This document shows positions 8,159 to 15,735 of a stretch of DNA of 25,940 bases, piece by piece; position 1 is the first letter of the stretch, and every line of letters starts with the position of its first letter. Both the position numbers and the translations under genes were made by a program. The stretch spans positions 1 through 25,940 of the forward strand of contig CAZEVO010000026.1 in assembly GCA_964515235.1 (NCBI GenBank), written 5' to 3'. This DNA is from OPU3-GD-OMZ sp964515235. Lineage in GTDB: Bacteria > Pseudomonadota > Gammaproteobacteria > Methylococcales > Methylomonadaceae. The notes beneath the pieces were generated by a model. That model saw nothing but the letters and a program-made list of their open reading frames with translations. It had not been told where the DNA came from and searched no databases.

Positions 8159-9073
8159 ATGAAAAGAAATGTGTGGGTAAAAGGTTTTATTACGGTCATC
8201 TTATTAGTTGCTGTGATTTTTAATTACACCGGTTCACTCGATGTTGTCGGATTACACCATATCAATAATTCTTTTGAGATTGCATCAACAGCTTTTGTCA
8301 TTGGACGGGCATTGAATTCAATTATTTCAGTTATACAGGGGACTGAATTGGCGATGGTTCCTTTAGGTTTAGGTATGACATTGACACCCGGTCAGATTTT
8401 AGATCCTATTAATGATTTGGTTGAACAATTTTCTTGGGTCATGCTTGTGAGTACGACTGCTATTGGCTCTGAGAAAGTATTCATGGCGATTAGCGCTTGG
8501 CCGGTGAGCCGAATCATTTACAGTGGGGTTTTGCTTGTCACCGTTTTGTTGATGTGGCGGGAAAGCATTTCGATAAAAAGTAAAGCGCTCTGGCTTAAAG
8601 TTGCGTTAGTTGTTATTTTTTTGCGGTTTTGTATACCGGTTGTCTTTATTTTGAATGCCGGGATCTATGAGCACTTCTTAAGTCCGCAATATAATCGTTC
8701 GTTTTTAGTTATTAAGCAAACCCATAAAAATATTGAGGATTTAGAACAAGATTATCAGGCGATTACATTGCAGGATAAACAACAGCATTCAACGAATAAT
8801 GAGACGCTGTGGGGTCATGTAAAAAACACCCTGAATATTAAAGCCTATGTACAATTACAAATAGCAGAATCAAAAAAACAGCTGGAACAGAAATTGTTGG
8901 AGTTAAAGTCAAGAATTAATACTTTGGCAGAGCATTTATTAGAACTCATTGTTGTCGTTATTTTGCATGCACTACTTTTTCCAGTGCTCATTCTATATGG
9001 CTGTTATCGATTTACTAAATACTTATTATCTTTAGATTTTTCGGTTTTTTTGTTCGAAGAGCTTGGTAAATAA
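8159..9073 (+). CDS. Unidentified multi-pass membrane protein with a coiled-coil segment
   Basis: A 304-residue protein of no family I recognise. Hydrophobic segments at about 7-23, 117-133, 147-167 and 259-282 are probable transmembrane helices, and residues about 60-110 are weakly hydrophobic (GLGMTLTPGQILDPINDL, FSWVMLVSTTAIGSEKVF). Between the last two helices is a hydrophilic, helix-rich stretch (about 185-257) rich in Glu, Gln, Lys and Leu (AESKKQLEQKLLELKSRIN) that looks like a coiled coil. It is divergent from relA and followed 52 bases later by a NUDIX gene. It is clearly a real gene from its length, its membrane pattern and normal codon use. The function is unknown. Confidence 0.75.
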   Translation: MKRNVWVKGFITVILLVAVIFNYTGSLDVVGLHHINNSFEIASTAFVIGRALNSIISVIQGTELAMVPLGLGMTLTPGQILDPINDLVEQFSWVMLVSTTAIGSEKVFMAISAWPVSRIIYSGVLLVTVLLMWRESISIKSKALWLKVALVVIFLRFCIPVVFILNAGIYEHFLSPQYNRSFLVIKQTHKNIEDLEQDYQAITLQDKQQHSTNNETLWGHVKNTLNIKAYVQLQIAESKKQLEQKLLELKSRINTLAEHLLELIVVVILHALLFPVLILYGCYRFTKYLLSLDFSVFLFEELGK

Positions 9074-9112
9074 ATATTGCTCGATTTCTCAAGTGGAGTA
9101 TAGCGTAAGAAG

Positions 9113-9118
9113 AGGAGG
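9113..9118 (+). promoter_or_regulatory. Strong ribosome binding site that fixes the NUDIX start
   Basis: AGGAGG at 9113-9118 lies 7 bases before the GTG at 9126. This makes GTG 9126 the preferred start over the upstream in-frame GTG at 9063, which would overlap the preceding gene. Confidence 0.8.
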
Positions 9119-9125
9119 ATATGCT

Positions 9126-9563
9126 GTGACAAAACCGGTAACACCACTAGTAGCGGCAGATACGATTATTGAATTGATTGATTTTCCTGATCGACCGTTT
9201 GTGCTGATTGAACGCGTTTTTGAGCCATTCGGTTGGGCTTTACCGGGTGGTTTTGTTGATCTGGGTGAAACGATGGAAAGCGCAGCAAGACGGGAAGCCG
9301 CGGAAGAGACAGGGCTTTCTGTGAGTCTAACAGCCCTGTTAGGTCTTTATTCTCATCCCAGTCGGGATCCTAGAAATCATACTGTAACTGCAGTTTATGT
9401 AGCTGCAGCACATGGATTGCCGGTGGCAGCAGATGATGCAAAAGATTGTGATATGTTTACCTTAAACACGATACCAAAAGTATTAGCTTTCGATCATGCA
9501 ATAGTTCTAGCAGATTATCGTGATTTTGTTATTTCAGGGCGGGTGACGCCGCTTAGGTTGTGA
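9126..9563 (+). CDS. NUDIX hydrolase
   Basis: A 145-residue NUDIX protein starting at GTG 9126, which follows a near-perfect Shine-Dalgarno. The NUDIX box is complete and fits GX5EX7REUXEEXGU: Gly42, Glu48, Arg56-Glu57, Glu60-Glu61 and Gly63, preceded by FGWALPGGFVDLGE. These residues coordinate the metal for pyrophosphate hydrolysis of nucleoside diphosphate-X substrates. The compact single-domain form resembles ADP-ribose or nucleotide pyrophosphohydrolases, but the substrate cannot be read from sequence. Its 3' end overlaps the convergent cyclotransferase gene by 30 bases. A longer form from GTG 9063 would add 21 residues unlike the family. Confidence 0.9.
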   Translation: MTKPVTPLVAADTIIELIDFPDRPFVLIERVFEPFGWALPGGFVDLGETMESAARREAAEETGLSVSLTALLGLYSHPSRDPRNHTVTAVYVAAAHGLPVAADDAKDCDMFTLNTIPKVLAFDHAIVLADYRDFVISGRVTPLRL

Positions 9564-10388
9564 GTCAGTTTGCGGGCCAATAGTGTCCTCGGCGTTGAGT
9601 TTAATAAGATAAAGATTTGGCCAGTTTTTACCCGTGACCCAGAATGCATTTTCTTTTGGGGCATAAGCGATACCGTTCAGAACTTCATTGTGGGTACGAT
9701 CAGTTAAATTATAAAGCGCGTACAAATCAACGAATCGTATAACTTTTCCAGTTTCTGGTTGGATGATGACTATTATATCCTGACCCCAAATATTGGCATA
9801 AATCAGCCCTTTGACACACTCTAACTCATTTAAGTTGCTGAGTGGTTCTTCGTCGAGTAAAACAGTGATGGTATGTTTAACCTGAAAGTTAACCGGGTCA
9901 CGGAAAGATAGTTGGTTACTACCATTAGAGGTTACCAAATGATTGCCGTCATAACAAATTCCCCAGCCTTCACCGGTATAAGTGTGTGAGCCGGTGATCT
10001 TGAAAGTATTTGCATTAATCAGTAATGCAGTTTCAGATTTCCATGTTAATAGTATTAAGGTATTGTTAACGCGAGTGAGCCCTTCAGCAAAAAGTGATTT
10101 ATCCAGTTGTAATTGTTGCTGAATTACCCCGGTGGAAAGGTTAATTTTATTGAGGGTTGAATGGCCATAACGACCGGCAGACTCATATAAAATACCGTCG
10201 TTAATTTCCAGCCCTTGGGTAAAAAGTGTTTTAGTATGTGGCAGTGTCTTAATAATTGTATAAGGTATTTCAGACGTTGTCGTGCTGTGTGCAGTTAGTG
10301 GGCAGGCGGCTAACCATAAGACAGTTAACAGACTGGAAAAAAGACTGTGGGTGTTTAAGCGAAGATTGTAACTGTAGGAGTGGTACAT
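9534..10388 (-). CDS. Glutaminyl-peptide cyclotransferase (bacterial/plant type), putative lipoprotein
   Basis: A 284-residue protein of the beta-propeller glutamine cyclotransferase family, which converts N-terminal glutamine of peptides to pyroglutamate. Characteristic segments are FTQGLEINDGILYESAGRYG, FAEGLTRVNN, LLTWKSETAL, GEGWGICYDG, SNGSNQLSFRDP, LNELECVKGLIYANIWGQD and NEVLNGIAYAPKENAFWVTG. The N-terminus has a hydrophobic signal ending in LWLAAC with Cys29, which fits a lipobox, so it is probably a periplasmic or outer-membrane lipoprotein. It is convergent with the NUDIX gene and divergent from the DUF218 gene at 10475. Confidence 0.9.
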   Translation of the reverse strand: MYHSYSYNLRLNTHSLFSSLLTVLWLAACPLTAHSTTTSEIPYTIIKTLPHTKTLFTQGLEINDGILYESAGRYGHSTLNKINLSTGVIQQQLQLDKSLFAEGLTRVNNTLILLTWKSETALLINANTFKITGSHTYTGEGWGICYDGNHLVTSNGSNQLSFRDPVNFQVKHTITVLLDEEPLSNLNELECVKGLIYANIWGQDIIVIIQPETGKVIRFVDLYALYNLTDRTHNEVLNGIAYAPKENAFWVTGKNWPNLYLIKLNAEDTIGPQTDSQPKRRHPP

Positions 10389-10474
10389 TTTTAGCTCGGT
10401 TGACTTTGAAAAACCTGATTGTTATGGGCACATTACACTACCAGTATACAAAAAGAGCAGGGGTTTAGTGGTAT

Positions 10475-11254
10475 ATGGCAGATATATTTTTTTGGTGTTC
10501 TAAATTGTTTTGGGGGATTGTTTCACCAGACGGTTTGTTGGTTATGGTATTTGCTTTAGCGATGGGCTTGTGGGCCTTGGGGTGTATCAACGGTGCAAGA
10601 CGATTATTAACGGTTTTGTTGGGTGTTATAGTTGTGATAACGCTATTTCCTGTAGGCAGTTGGTTGTTGTACCCTCTGGAGAGTCGTTATCCAGTGAATC
10701 CTGACTTAGCGGATGTTGATGGTATTGTAGTCTTGAGTGGTTCAGAAGAGGGTTTGAAATCGACAATATGGAATAGCGTGAATTTAGGGGATTCTGCAGA
10801 GAGAAATTTAGCATTTATGGCATTAGCACGGAAATTTCCCAAAGCTAAATTGCTTTTTACTGGTGGCTCAGGAGCGTTATTCAGCCAGCAATATAAAGCA
10901 GCTAATGTTGCTCGACGTTTGTTTAGGGAACAAGGGTTAGATTTGACAAGAGTTGTTTTTGAGTCGGAGTCTCGTAATACATGGGAGAATGCGTTATTCA
11001 GTAAATCTATAGTGAACCCAAAGCCAGACGAAAAGTGGGTATTGATTACAACGGGTTGGCATATGCCTCGTGCGGTCGGTGTTTTTTGTCAGTTAGACTG
11101 GCCCGTTATACCCTATCCCGTGGACTTTAGAACGTTGCCGGGATATTTCTGGTCTGTCGAATGGCGTTTTGTAGAACACCTGAGAACATTAAAAATAGCA
11201 ATTAAAGAATGGCTTGGAATCAGTGTGTATCAGTTAACAGGGAAAAGCTGTTAA
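10475..11254 (+). CDS. DUF218/YdcF-ElyC family envelope protein
   Basis: A 259-residue protein with two N-terminal membrane helices (about 15-35 and 42-65) and a DUF218 domain. Motifs are VDGIVVLSGSEE, LLFTGGSGAL, VFESESRNTWENA and VLITTGWHMPRAV. This set matches the SanA/YdcF/ElyC superfamily; ElyC in E. coli affects envelope biogenesis and peptidoglycan at low temperature. The membrane-anchored architecture resembles ElyC more than the soluble YdcF. The exact role is not known. It is divergently paired with the cyclotransferase lipoprotein gene. Confidence 0.85.
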   Translation: MADIFFWCSKLFWGIVSPDGLLVMVFALAMGLWALGCINGARRLLTVLLGVIVVITLFPVGSWLLYPLESRYPVNPDLADVDGIVVLSGSEEGLKSTIWNSVNLGDSAERNLAFMALARKFPKAKLLFTGGSGALFSQQYKAANVARRLFREQGLDLTRVVFESESRNTWENALFSKSIVNPKPDEKWVLITTGWHMPRAVGVFCQLDWPVIPYPVDFRTLPGYFWSVEWRFVEHLRTLKIAIKEWLGISVYQLTGKSC

Positions 11255-11256
11255 CT
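11232..11256 (+). repeat. 9-bp hairpin overlapping the stop codon of the DUF218 gene
   Basis: AGTTAACAG (11232-11240) and CTGTTAACT (11248-11256) are exact reverse complements around a 7-base loop, and the TAA stop (11252-11254) lies in the right arm. No proper T-run follows, so it is at best a weak terminator or a 3'-end stabilising hairpin. Confidence 0.45.
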
Positions 11257-11380
11257 TTGTGAGACGATACAGTAAAGAGGCGGTATCAAGCAAACGAGGC
11301 ATGTTTAAAATGTGGAGTACTTATTGACGTTAACAGGTTTTATATGATCATTAAATGTAGGGTCTTTTTGAGAGCTTCTT

Positions 11381-12599
11381 ATGGCTAATGCCTTTCAAGA
11401 CGTGAACTCGCAGCGACTGAGTGTTCGAATAATAATAACGTTTGTAAATTTTATACTTGTGGGTGCGCTGTTATATGGCATGGTTTTTATTTTGTGGATT
11501 AAGCCACATGTGGAACGAGACTTAAAAGTCAGTGTCTATCAAGATATTAACCATATTGTGCTTGAAATTCATAAGCATTTAGAACATGCAGAGACGACTG
11601 CGCTAACCCTTGCTAATGCGGCTAAATTAATGCCGGCTATTTCTACTAAACAACGTGGCATGGTCAAGCCCATCATTAAATCATTTTTGGAAACGCCTGG
11701 CTCAGAGTACTTAATTGCCGGCGGAGGAGTTTGGCCGGAGCCTTTTCTGTTTAATGCGAAAAAAGAGCGGGATAGTTTTTTTTGGGGCCGAAATGAGAGT
11801 AACCAATTAGTTTTTTATGAAGATTATAATGCCGTAAATGGTCCTGGTTATCATCATCAGGAGTGGTATGTGCCAGCTCGTTTTGTAATACCGGGAAATG
11901 TTTATTGGTCAAAATCTTATATTGATCCTTACTCACGACAACCGATGGTAACAGCGACAGCCCCAATTCTTATTGGCAGTGAATTTTCTGGGGTTTCAAC
12001 GGTTGATGTTAAACTTGATGGATTGAGTGAATTATTAAAAGTTCTTGGTAAACGCTACCATAGTCAGGCATTTTTAGTTGACCGTAATCTGCAACTTATT
12101 GCTGCATCAACAATATCCCCGGCATGGGGAATAGCGTGGCCAAAGAGTGCTGATTATTTTCTGGATTCACTTTTTAGTCAGGTTACAGGAAAGTTGAAAA
12201 CAGAGCGACAACACCGGGTTGATGAAATGAACAAAGATCCGAAAATGAAGCGTTTAGCGAGGGAAATTAGCCAGGCTAGTCGTGAAATCAGTTATGAAGA
12301 AGGCTTATTAATTGCCAGTGGTTTACAAGTTAAAAAAAGTAAAACGTCATCTTTATCATTCGTGGAACCCATCTTCGTAGAAGCAGATCAAACGTTCGTT
12401 TTTTCACAACTGATTCCCGCCTTACAATGGACTATTATTATTTCAATAGAGCGGACTGATAATTTCTCTTTTAATGACTTATATCGCAATCTTAGCCTGC
12501 TGGAAATTAGTTTTATAGTATTTCTTTTTGGTATTTTTTATTGGCAGCTTAATCGGTATATTCTCCAGCCCTTAAGGCAGATTGATCAACAGCTTGTTG
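11381..12599 (+). CDS. Membrane sensor with periplasmic dCache domain (5' part, cut by assembly gap)
   Basis: The 406 readable residues start at ATG 11381, with GAGAG 6 bases upstream. A transmembrane helix (about 16-40) is followed by a large periplasmic double-Cache sensor (about 45-360) with the typical EWYVPAR, WSKSYIDPY, MVTATAPIL and GVSTVDVKLDGLSELL. A second helix (about 373-390) leads to the start of a linker (NRYILQPLRQIDQQLV), where the sequence becomes N. Family members couple this sensor to histidine kinase, GGDEF or methyl-accepting domains. The receiver plus HPt-like sequence just after the gap suggests a hybrid histidine kinase whose catalytic core lies in the missing bases. 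The ligand is unknown. Confidence 0.85.
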
Positions 12600-12699
12600 N
12601 NNNNNNNNNNNNNNNNNNNNNNNNNNNNNNNNNNNNNNNNNNNNNNNNNNNNNNNNNNNNNNNNNNNNNNNNNNNNNNNNNNNNNNNNNNNNNNNNNNN
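12600..12699. other. Assembly gap (100 N)
   Basis: A run of exactly 100 N. The reading frames on its two sides differ, which means nothing because the true length is unknown. The expected HAMP, DHp and ATPase domains of a hybrid kinase are absent from the readable sequence and could be here. Confidence 0.98.
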
Positions 12700-13487
12700 T
12701 CTCTGATTTGAAGACGGTAAGACTTTATCTTCAAGGTCGAAAAATATTACTAGTTGATGATGATGCAATGAGTCGTAAATTATTGTACGAAGTTTGTGCT
12801 GGTTACGATTTACTGATAGTGAGTGTGGCTTCGGGAAGTGAGATGTGGGCCCAATTTGAAGTACATCAATTTGATGCGGTAGTGTTAGATTTAAATTTAC
12901 CAGATACCAATGGCTTAATATTAAGAAAGCAAATAAGAGCTAAATCTGATTTTAAACGCTTACCCATTATTATAATGTCTGCTTCAACTTTAGCCGATGT
13001 CAGTCAATCCTTTGAAAGTGATAATTTTAGCAGCTGTTTTCATAAAACGGATTCGATTGAACAATTACTTTTTTTGTTGGTTCACTGGTTTTCCGAGCAT
13101 GTCGATGCTGATAAAAATGGGCCTGTTGTTGAGGGTGATACTTTACATTCTTTAAATTGTGAACAAGGGGTTGCCAACTGCGATGGAAACAAAGATTTAT
13201 ATCAATTAATACTAGCAACTTTTAAAGAACAGTTTGAAAGTTTTGAGGTGTTATCTAAAACATCACGAAGCAGTATTCAGAATAAGTTGTTTATTAAACG
13301 GTTAAATGATTTGAAAATCAGTGCAGCTATTATTGGTGCTGAGAAATTACTGGGAATAACGGAGAAACTAGCGCGTCAGAGCTGTAAAAGCCAAGTCCCT
13401 GAGGCCAGTTTAAAGGCTTTATGTGATGCGCTTGAAAATGAATTACAGAGAGTGTTATCAGCGATTCATAAAAGAACTTATGACTGA
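12700..13487 (+). CDS. Receiver plus degenerate HPt domain (3' part of a hybrid kinase or separate protein)
   Basis: About 262 readable residues beginning inside the gap. A CheY-like receiver comes first, with KILLVDDDAMSRK (acidic pocket), the phospho-acceptor Asp in VVLDLNLPDTNG, Ser in IIIMSAS and Lys in FHKTDS, so it looks phosphorylatable. After a linker comes an HPt-like helical domain (NKDLYQLILATFKEQFESF, then RLNDLKISAAIIGAEKL). In HPt domains the core reads HxLKGxxxxxGA; here Asn occupies the His position. It is most simply the C-terminus of the dCache protein at 11381, giving a sensor kinase-receiver-HPt layout, but this cannot be proven across the gap. The ethylene-receptor-like kinase follows 82 bases later. 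Confidence 0.8.
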
Positions 13488-13545
13488 CAATTAGTCTATT
13501 TTATTCTGGATGGGGGAGTGAATAAGGTCGTAAATCTGAAAAGGT

Positions 13546-13565
13546 GTCAGTATTCATATACTGAC
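13546..13565. repeat. 8-bp inverted repeat just before the ethylene-receptor-like kinase
   Basis: GTCAGTAT (13546-13553) and ATACTGAC (13558-13565) are exact reverse complements around TCAT, ending 4 bases before the ATG at 13570. It could be an operator or an mRNA hairpin over the initiation region. Confidence 0.5.
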
Positions 13566-13569
13566 TTCG

Positions 13570-15609
13570 ATGAACTATAAAATTAGCGGTTTAATTATGC
13601 AAGCATTCTTTCAATATCTATTTAATACCGAGTCCTTTATGCCGCATGGTATGTGTTTTCAATGGCAGAGTGATATTTTATCAATGTTTGTGATAGCAGA
13701 TATTGTAATAACATTAGCCTATATTTCGATTGCATTTTCTTTGGCATGGTTTGTTACTAAGCGTAGTGATCTTAAATTTAACCATATTATATTGTCATTT
13801 AGTCTGTTTATCTTTGCCTGTGGTGCCACGCATGCCTTGTCTGCTATTACGATTTGGTTGCCAATTTATGAATTATCAGCATGGCTTAAGGTGTTTACGG
13901 CTTTAGTTTCAACTGTGACAGCGGTTATGCTTTGGCCATTGTTACCCCGATTATTAAAAATTCCTTCTTCTAATGAGTTGGTTGAACTGAATAAGCATTT
14001 AATGAATGAAATTTCGGTGCATCAAGCAACGAAAGAAGAACTAATGGAACTCACTGCTAATTTAGATGAGATGGTTGAGCAAAGAACGTTGAAATTAAAA
14101 AAATCTGATCAAATTAAAGGGGAGTTTATAGCGCATGTAAGCCATGAATTAAAAACCCCGTTACATGGTTTGTTAGGGTTTACCCAAATCTTACAGGAAG
14201 ACCAAGATTTGAAGGATGATCAGAAAGAAAAATTGGCTATTATTCATGAATGTGGTGATTCATTATTATTAATGATCAATGATCTGTTAGATGTCGGAGT
14301 CCATGATAAGGATGGAACTGAAGTTGTTTATAGTCAATTTAACTTGTTGGCGCTGTTATCTGGAGTAGAGAAAATTTCACGACAACTTTGTCAGAATTTA
14401 GAAGTTGAATTTAATCTGCAGTTTCAAAATGATTTGCCCCAATATGTGTTAGGCGATGAAAAGTTAATCAGGCAGTTGTTAATTAACTTAGTCACTAATG
14501 CGATTAAGTTTACTAAGGTGGGAACTGTTTGTTTAAGAGTGTACCAAGATCATAATCGATTTTGTTTTCAAGTTAAGGATACTGGACAAGGAATAGCTGA
14601 AGATGAAATAAACAATATTTTTGACCCTTACTATCGAGGGAAGGTGCCGGCAGAGAGTCAAGGGATGGGGTTGGGGCTTGCTATTTGTAGAAGAATTGCA
14701 ACAATTTTAGATTCAGAAATTAAGGTTAATTCTGTTGTTAATGAAGGTAGTATTTTTGAATTTACTGTTGAACTGGAGCTTATGGATCAATGCTTACCAG
14801 ATCATTTAGCATTAAAATCCCCGATTGGTTATGAAGGGGTTGAACAAACAATCATGGTGGTTGATGACAATCAAGCGAATCGAAACTTTATAGAAGAAAT
14901 GTTGTTTGCGAAAGGGTTTAATGTTTTGTCAGTAGAAAGCGGTGAGCAATGCCTGGCATCGGTTGACCGTTTTAAACCAGACCTTATTCTTATGGATTTG
15001 AAAATGCCGGGTTTGAATGGTATTGAGACCACTGAAAAATTAAATGAAACGAGTCGTCAATGGAAGGTTATTGCGATTTCTGCCAGTGCCTTAGAGACAG
15101 ATAAAATTTCTTTTACAGCAGCAGGGGGTATTGGGTTTTTATCCAAGCCATTAAATTCAGCAGAATTATACAGGTGTTTGGAACAACACTTAGCGATCAA
15201 GTGGCTAACGGATTCTCAAGATAATCGAGACCTCGTTGCGAGGAAAATCAGTACTATTAGTATCTTGCTGGTTGATGATAATGTTGTGAACACGCAATGG
15301 TTAAAAAGTCTTTTACATCATAAAGGTCACGATGTTGAGGTTGTCGATAACTGTTCCGTAGCGCTCGAAAAGCTCAAATTAATCGACTATGATTTGATAA
15401 TAATAGATAGGGATTTATATCAGATGGGTCGTGACGATCAACTAGAACTGTTTTTGAGGACAAAGAAACCAAAAATGCCAGTAATTGTTCTAGAAAACTC
15501 AAGTATTAAAACACCTGAGTTAGAGCTATCAAGAACTGATGTTTTTAACTATTATCTAAAGTTGCCTAGTGATTGGAAAAAGTTGGATGGCTTAATTGCG
15601 GCGATTTAA
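13570..15609 (+). CDS. Hybrid histidine kinase with ETR1-like ethylene/copper-binding membrane domain
   Basis: A 679-residue inner-membrane protein. Residues about 38-130 are three membrane helices with the ethylene-receptor signature Asp44, Tyr51, Ile54, Ile81, Cys84 and His88 (CGATH), followed by KVFTALVSTVTAVMLWPLLP. This corresponds to ETR1 Asp25, Tyr32, Ile35, Ile62, Cys65 and His69 with identical spacing; ETR1 Pro36 is Ala55. Cys and His bind Cu(I) in ETR1. A coiled linker leads to a histidine kinase: SHELKTP with His192, NLVTNAIKFT, DTGQGI and GMGLGLAICRRIA. The first receiver (about 420-535) is complete (VVDDN, LILMDLKMPG, AISAS, LSKPL). The second (about 560-679) keeps VDDN and IIIDRDL but lacks the usual Thr/Ser and Lys. 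Neither ATG 13570 nor ATG 13597 (Met10) has a good ribosome site; Met10 fits homologues slightly better. Confidence 0.92.
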   Translation: MNYKISGLIMQAFFQYLFNTESFMPHGMCFQWQSDILSMFVIADIVITLAYISIAFSLAWFVTKRSDLKFNHIILSFSLFIFACGATHALSAITIWLPIYELSAWLKVFTALVSTVTAVMLWPLLPRLLKIPSSNELVELNKHLMNEISVHQATKEELMELTANLDEMVEQRTLKLKKSDQIKGEFIAHVSHELKTPLHGLLGFTQILQEDQDLKDDQKEKLAIIHECGDSLLLMINDLLDVGVHDKDGTEVVYSQFNLLALLSGVEKISRQLCQNLEVEFNLQFQNDLPQYVLGDEKLIRQLLINLVTNAIKFTKVGTVCLRVYQDHNRFCFQVKDTGQGIAEDEINNIFDPYYRGKVPAESQGMGLGLAICRRIATILDSEIKVNSVVNEGSIFEFTVELELMDQCLPDHLALKSPIGYEGVEQTIMVVDDNQANRNFIEEMLFAKGFNVLSVESGEQCLASVDRFKPDLILMDLKMPGLNGIETTEKLNETSRQWKVIAISASALETDKISFTAAGGIGFLSKPLNSAELYRCLEQHLAIKWLTDSQDNRDLVARKISTISILLVDDNVVNTQWLKSLLHHKGHDVEVVDNCSVALEKLKLIDYDLIIIDRDLYQMGRDDQLELFLRTKKPKMPVIVLENSSIKTPELELSRTDVFNYYLKLPSDWKKLDGLIAAI

Positions 15610-15637
15610 GGCACAATATTAGCGTTGTTTAAACAGT

Positions 15638-15684
15638 TAATAAAATGAGTTTTATTAGAATTAAAAGGTACTTCTAATAGGAGA
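15638..15684 (+). promoter_or_regulatory. Leader with two mutually exclusive hairpins and a Shine-Dalgarno
   Basis: Hairpin A pairs TAATAAAA (15638-15645) with TTTTATTA (15650-15657). Hairpin B pairs TATTAGAA (15653-15660) with TTCTAATA (15672-15679). They share 15653-15657 and cannot form together. The right arm of B touches the AGGAGA Shine-Dalgarno (15679-15684) of a mini-ORF. All arms are A/T-rich, so chance is a real alternative. Confidence 0.4.
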
Positions 15685-15690
15685 TTTTTA

Positions 15691-15720
15691 GTGAGCTATC
15701 GTAAATCATTAGCATTTTGA
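15691..15720 (+). CDS. Possible nine-codon leader peptide
   Basis: GTG at 15691 follows AGGAGA by 6 bases and opens a nine-codon frame (MSYRKSLAF) ending at TGA 15718-15720, 15 bases before the ATG of the next gene. The ribosome site is better than that of the main gene. It may act by translational coupling or attenuation. It could equally be a chance match, and no homology can be judged at this length. Confidence 0.3.
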   Translation: MSYRKSLAF

Positions 15721-15735
15721 GGGTTGAGCGGACTT

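Noticed and set aside
9063..9125. Longer N-terminus for the NUDIX protein
   Set aside because: GTG 9126 has an AGGAGG 7 bases upstream, while the extension overlaps the previous gene and does not look like the family.
10256..10468. Plus-strand 70-residue ORF ahead of the DUF218 gene
   Set aside because: Most of it is antisense to the cyclotransferase signal region and it resembles no known protein.
11324..11348. TTGACG ... TATGAT promoter before the dCache gene
   Set aside because: The boxes are individually good, but the spacer is only 13 bases, too short for a sigma70 promoter.
12549..12768. Minus-strand ORFs across the second N run
   Set aside because: They are artefacts of reading through Ns and antisense to a clear sensor kinase region.
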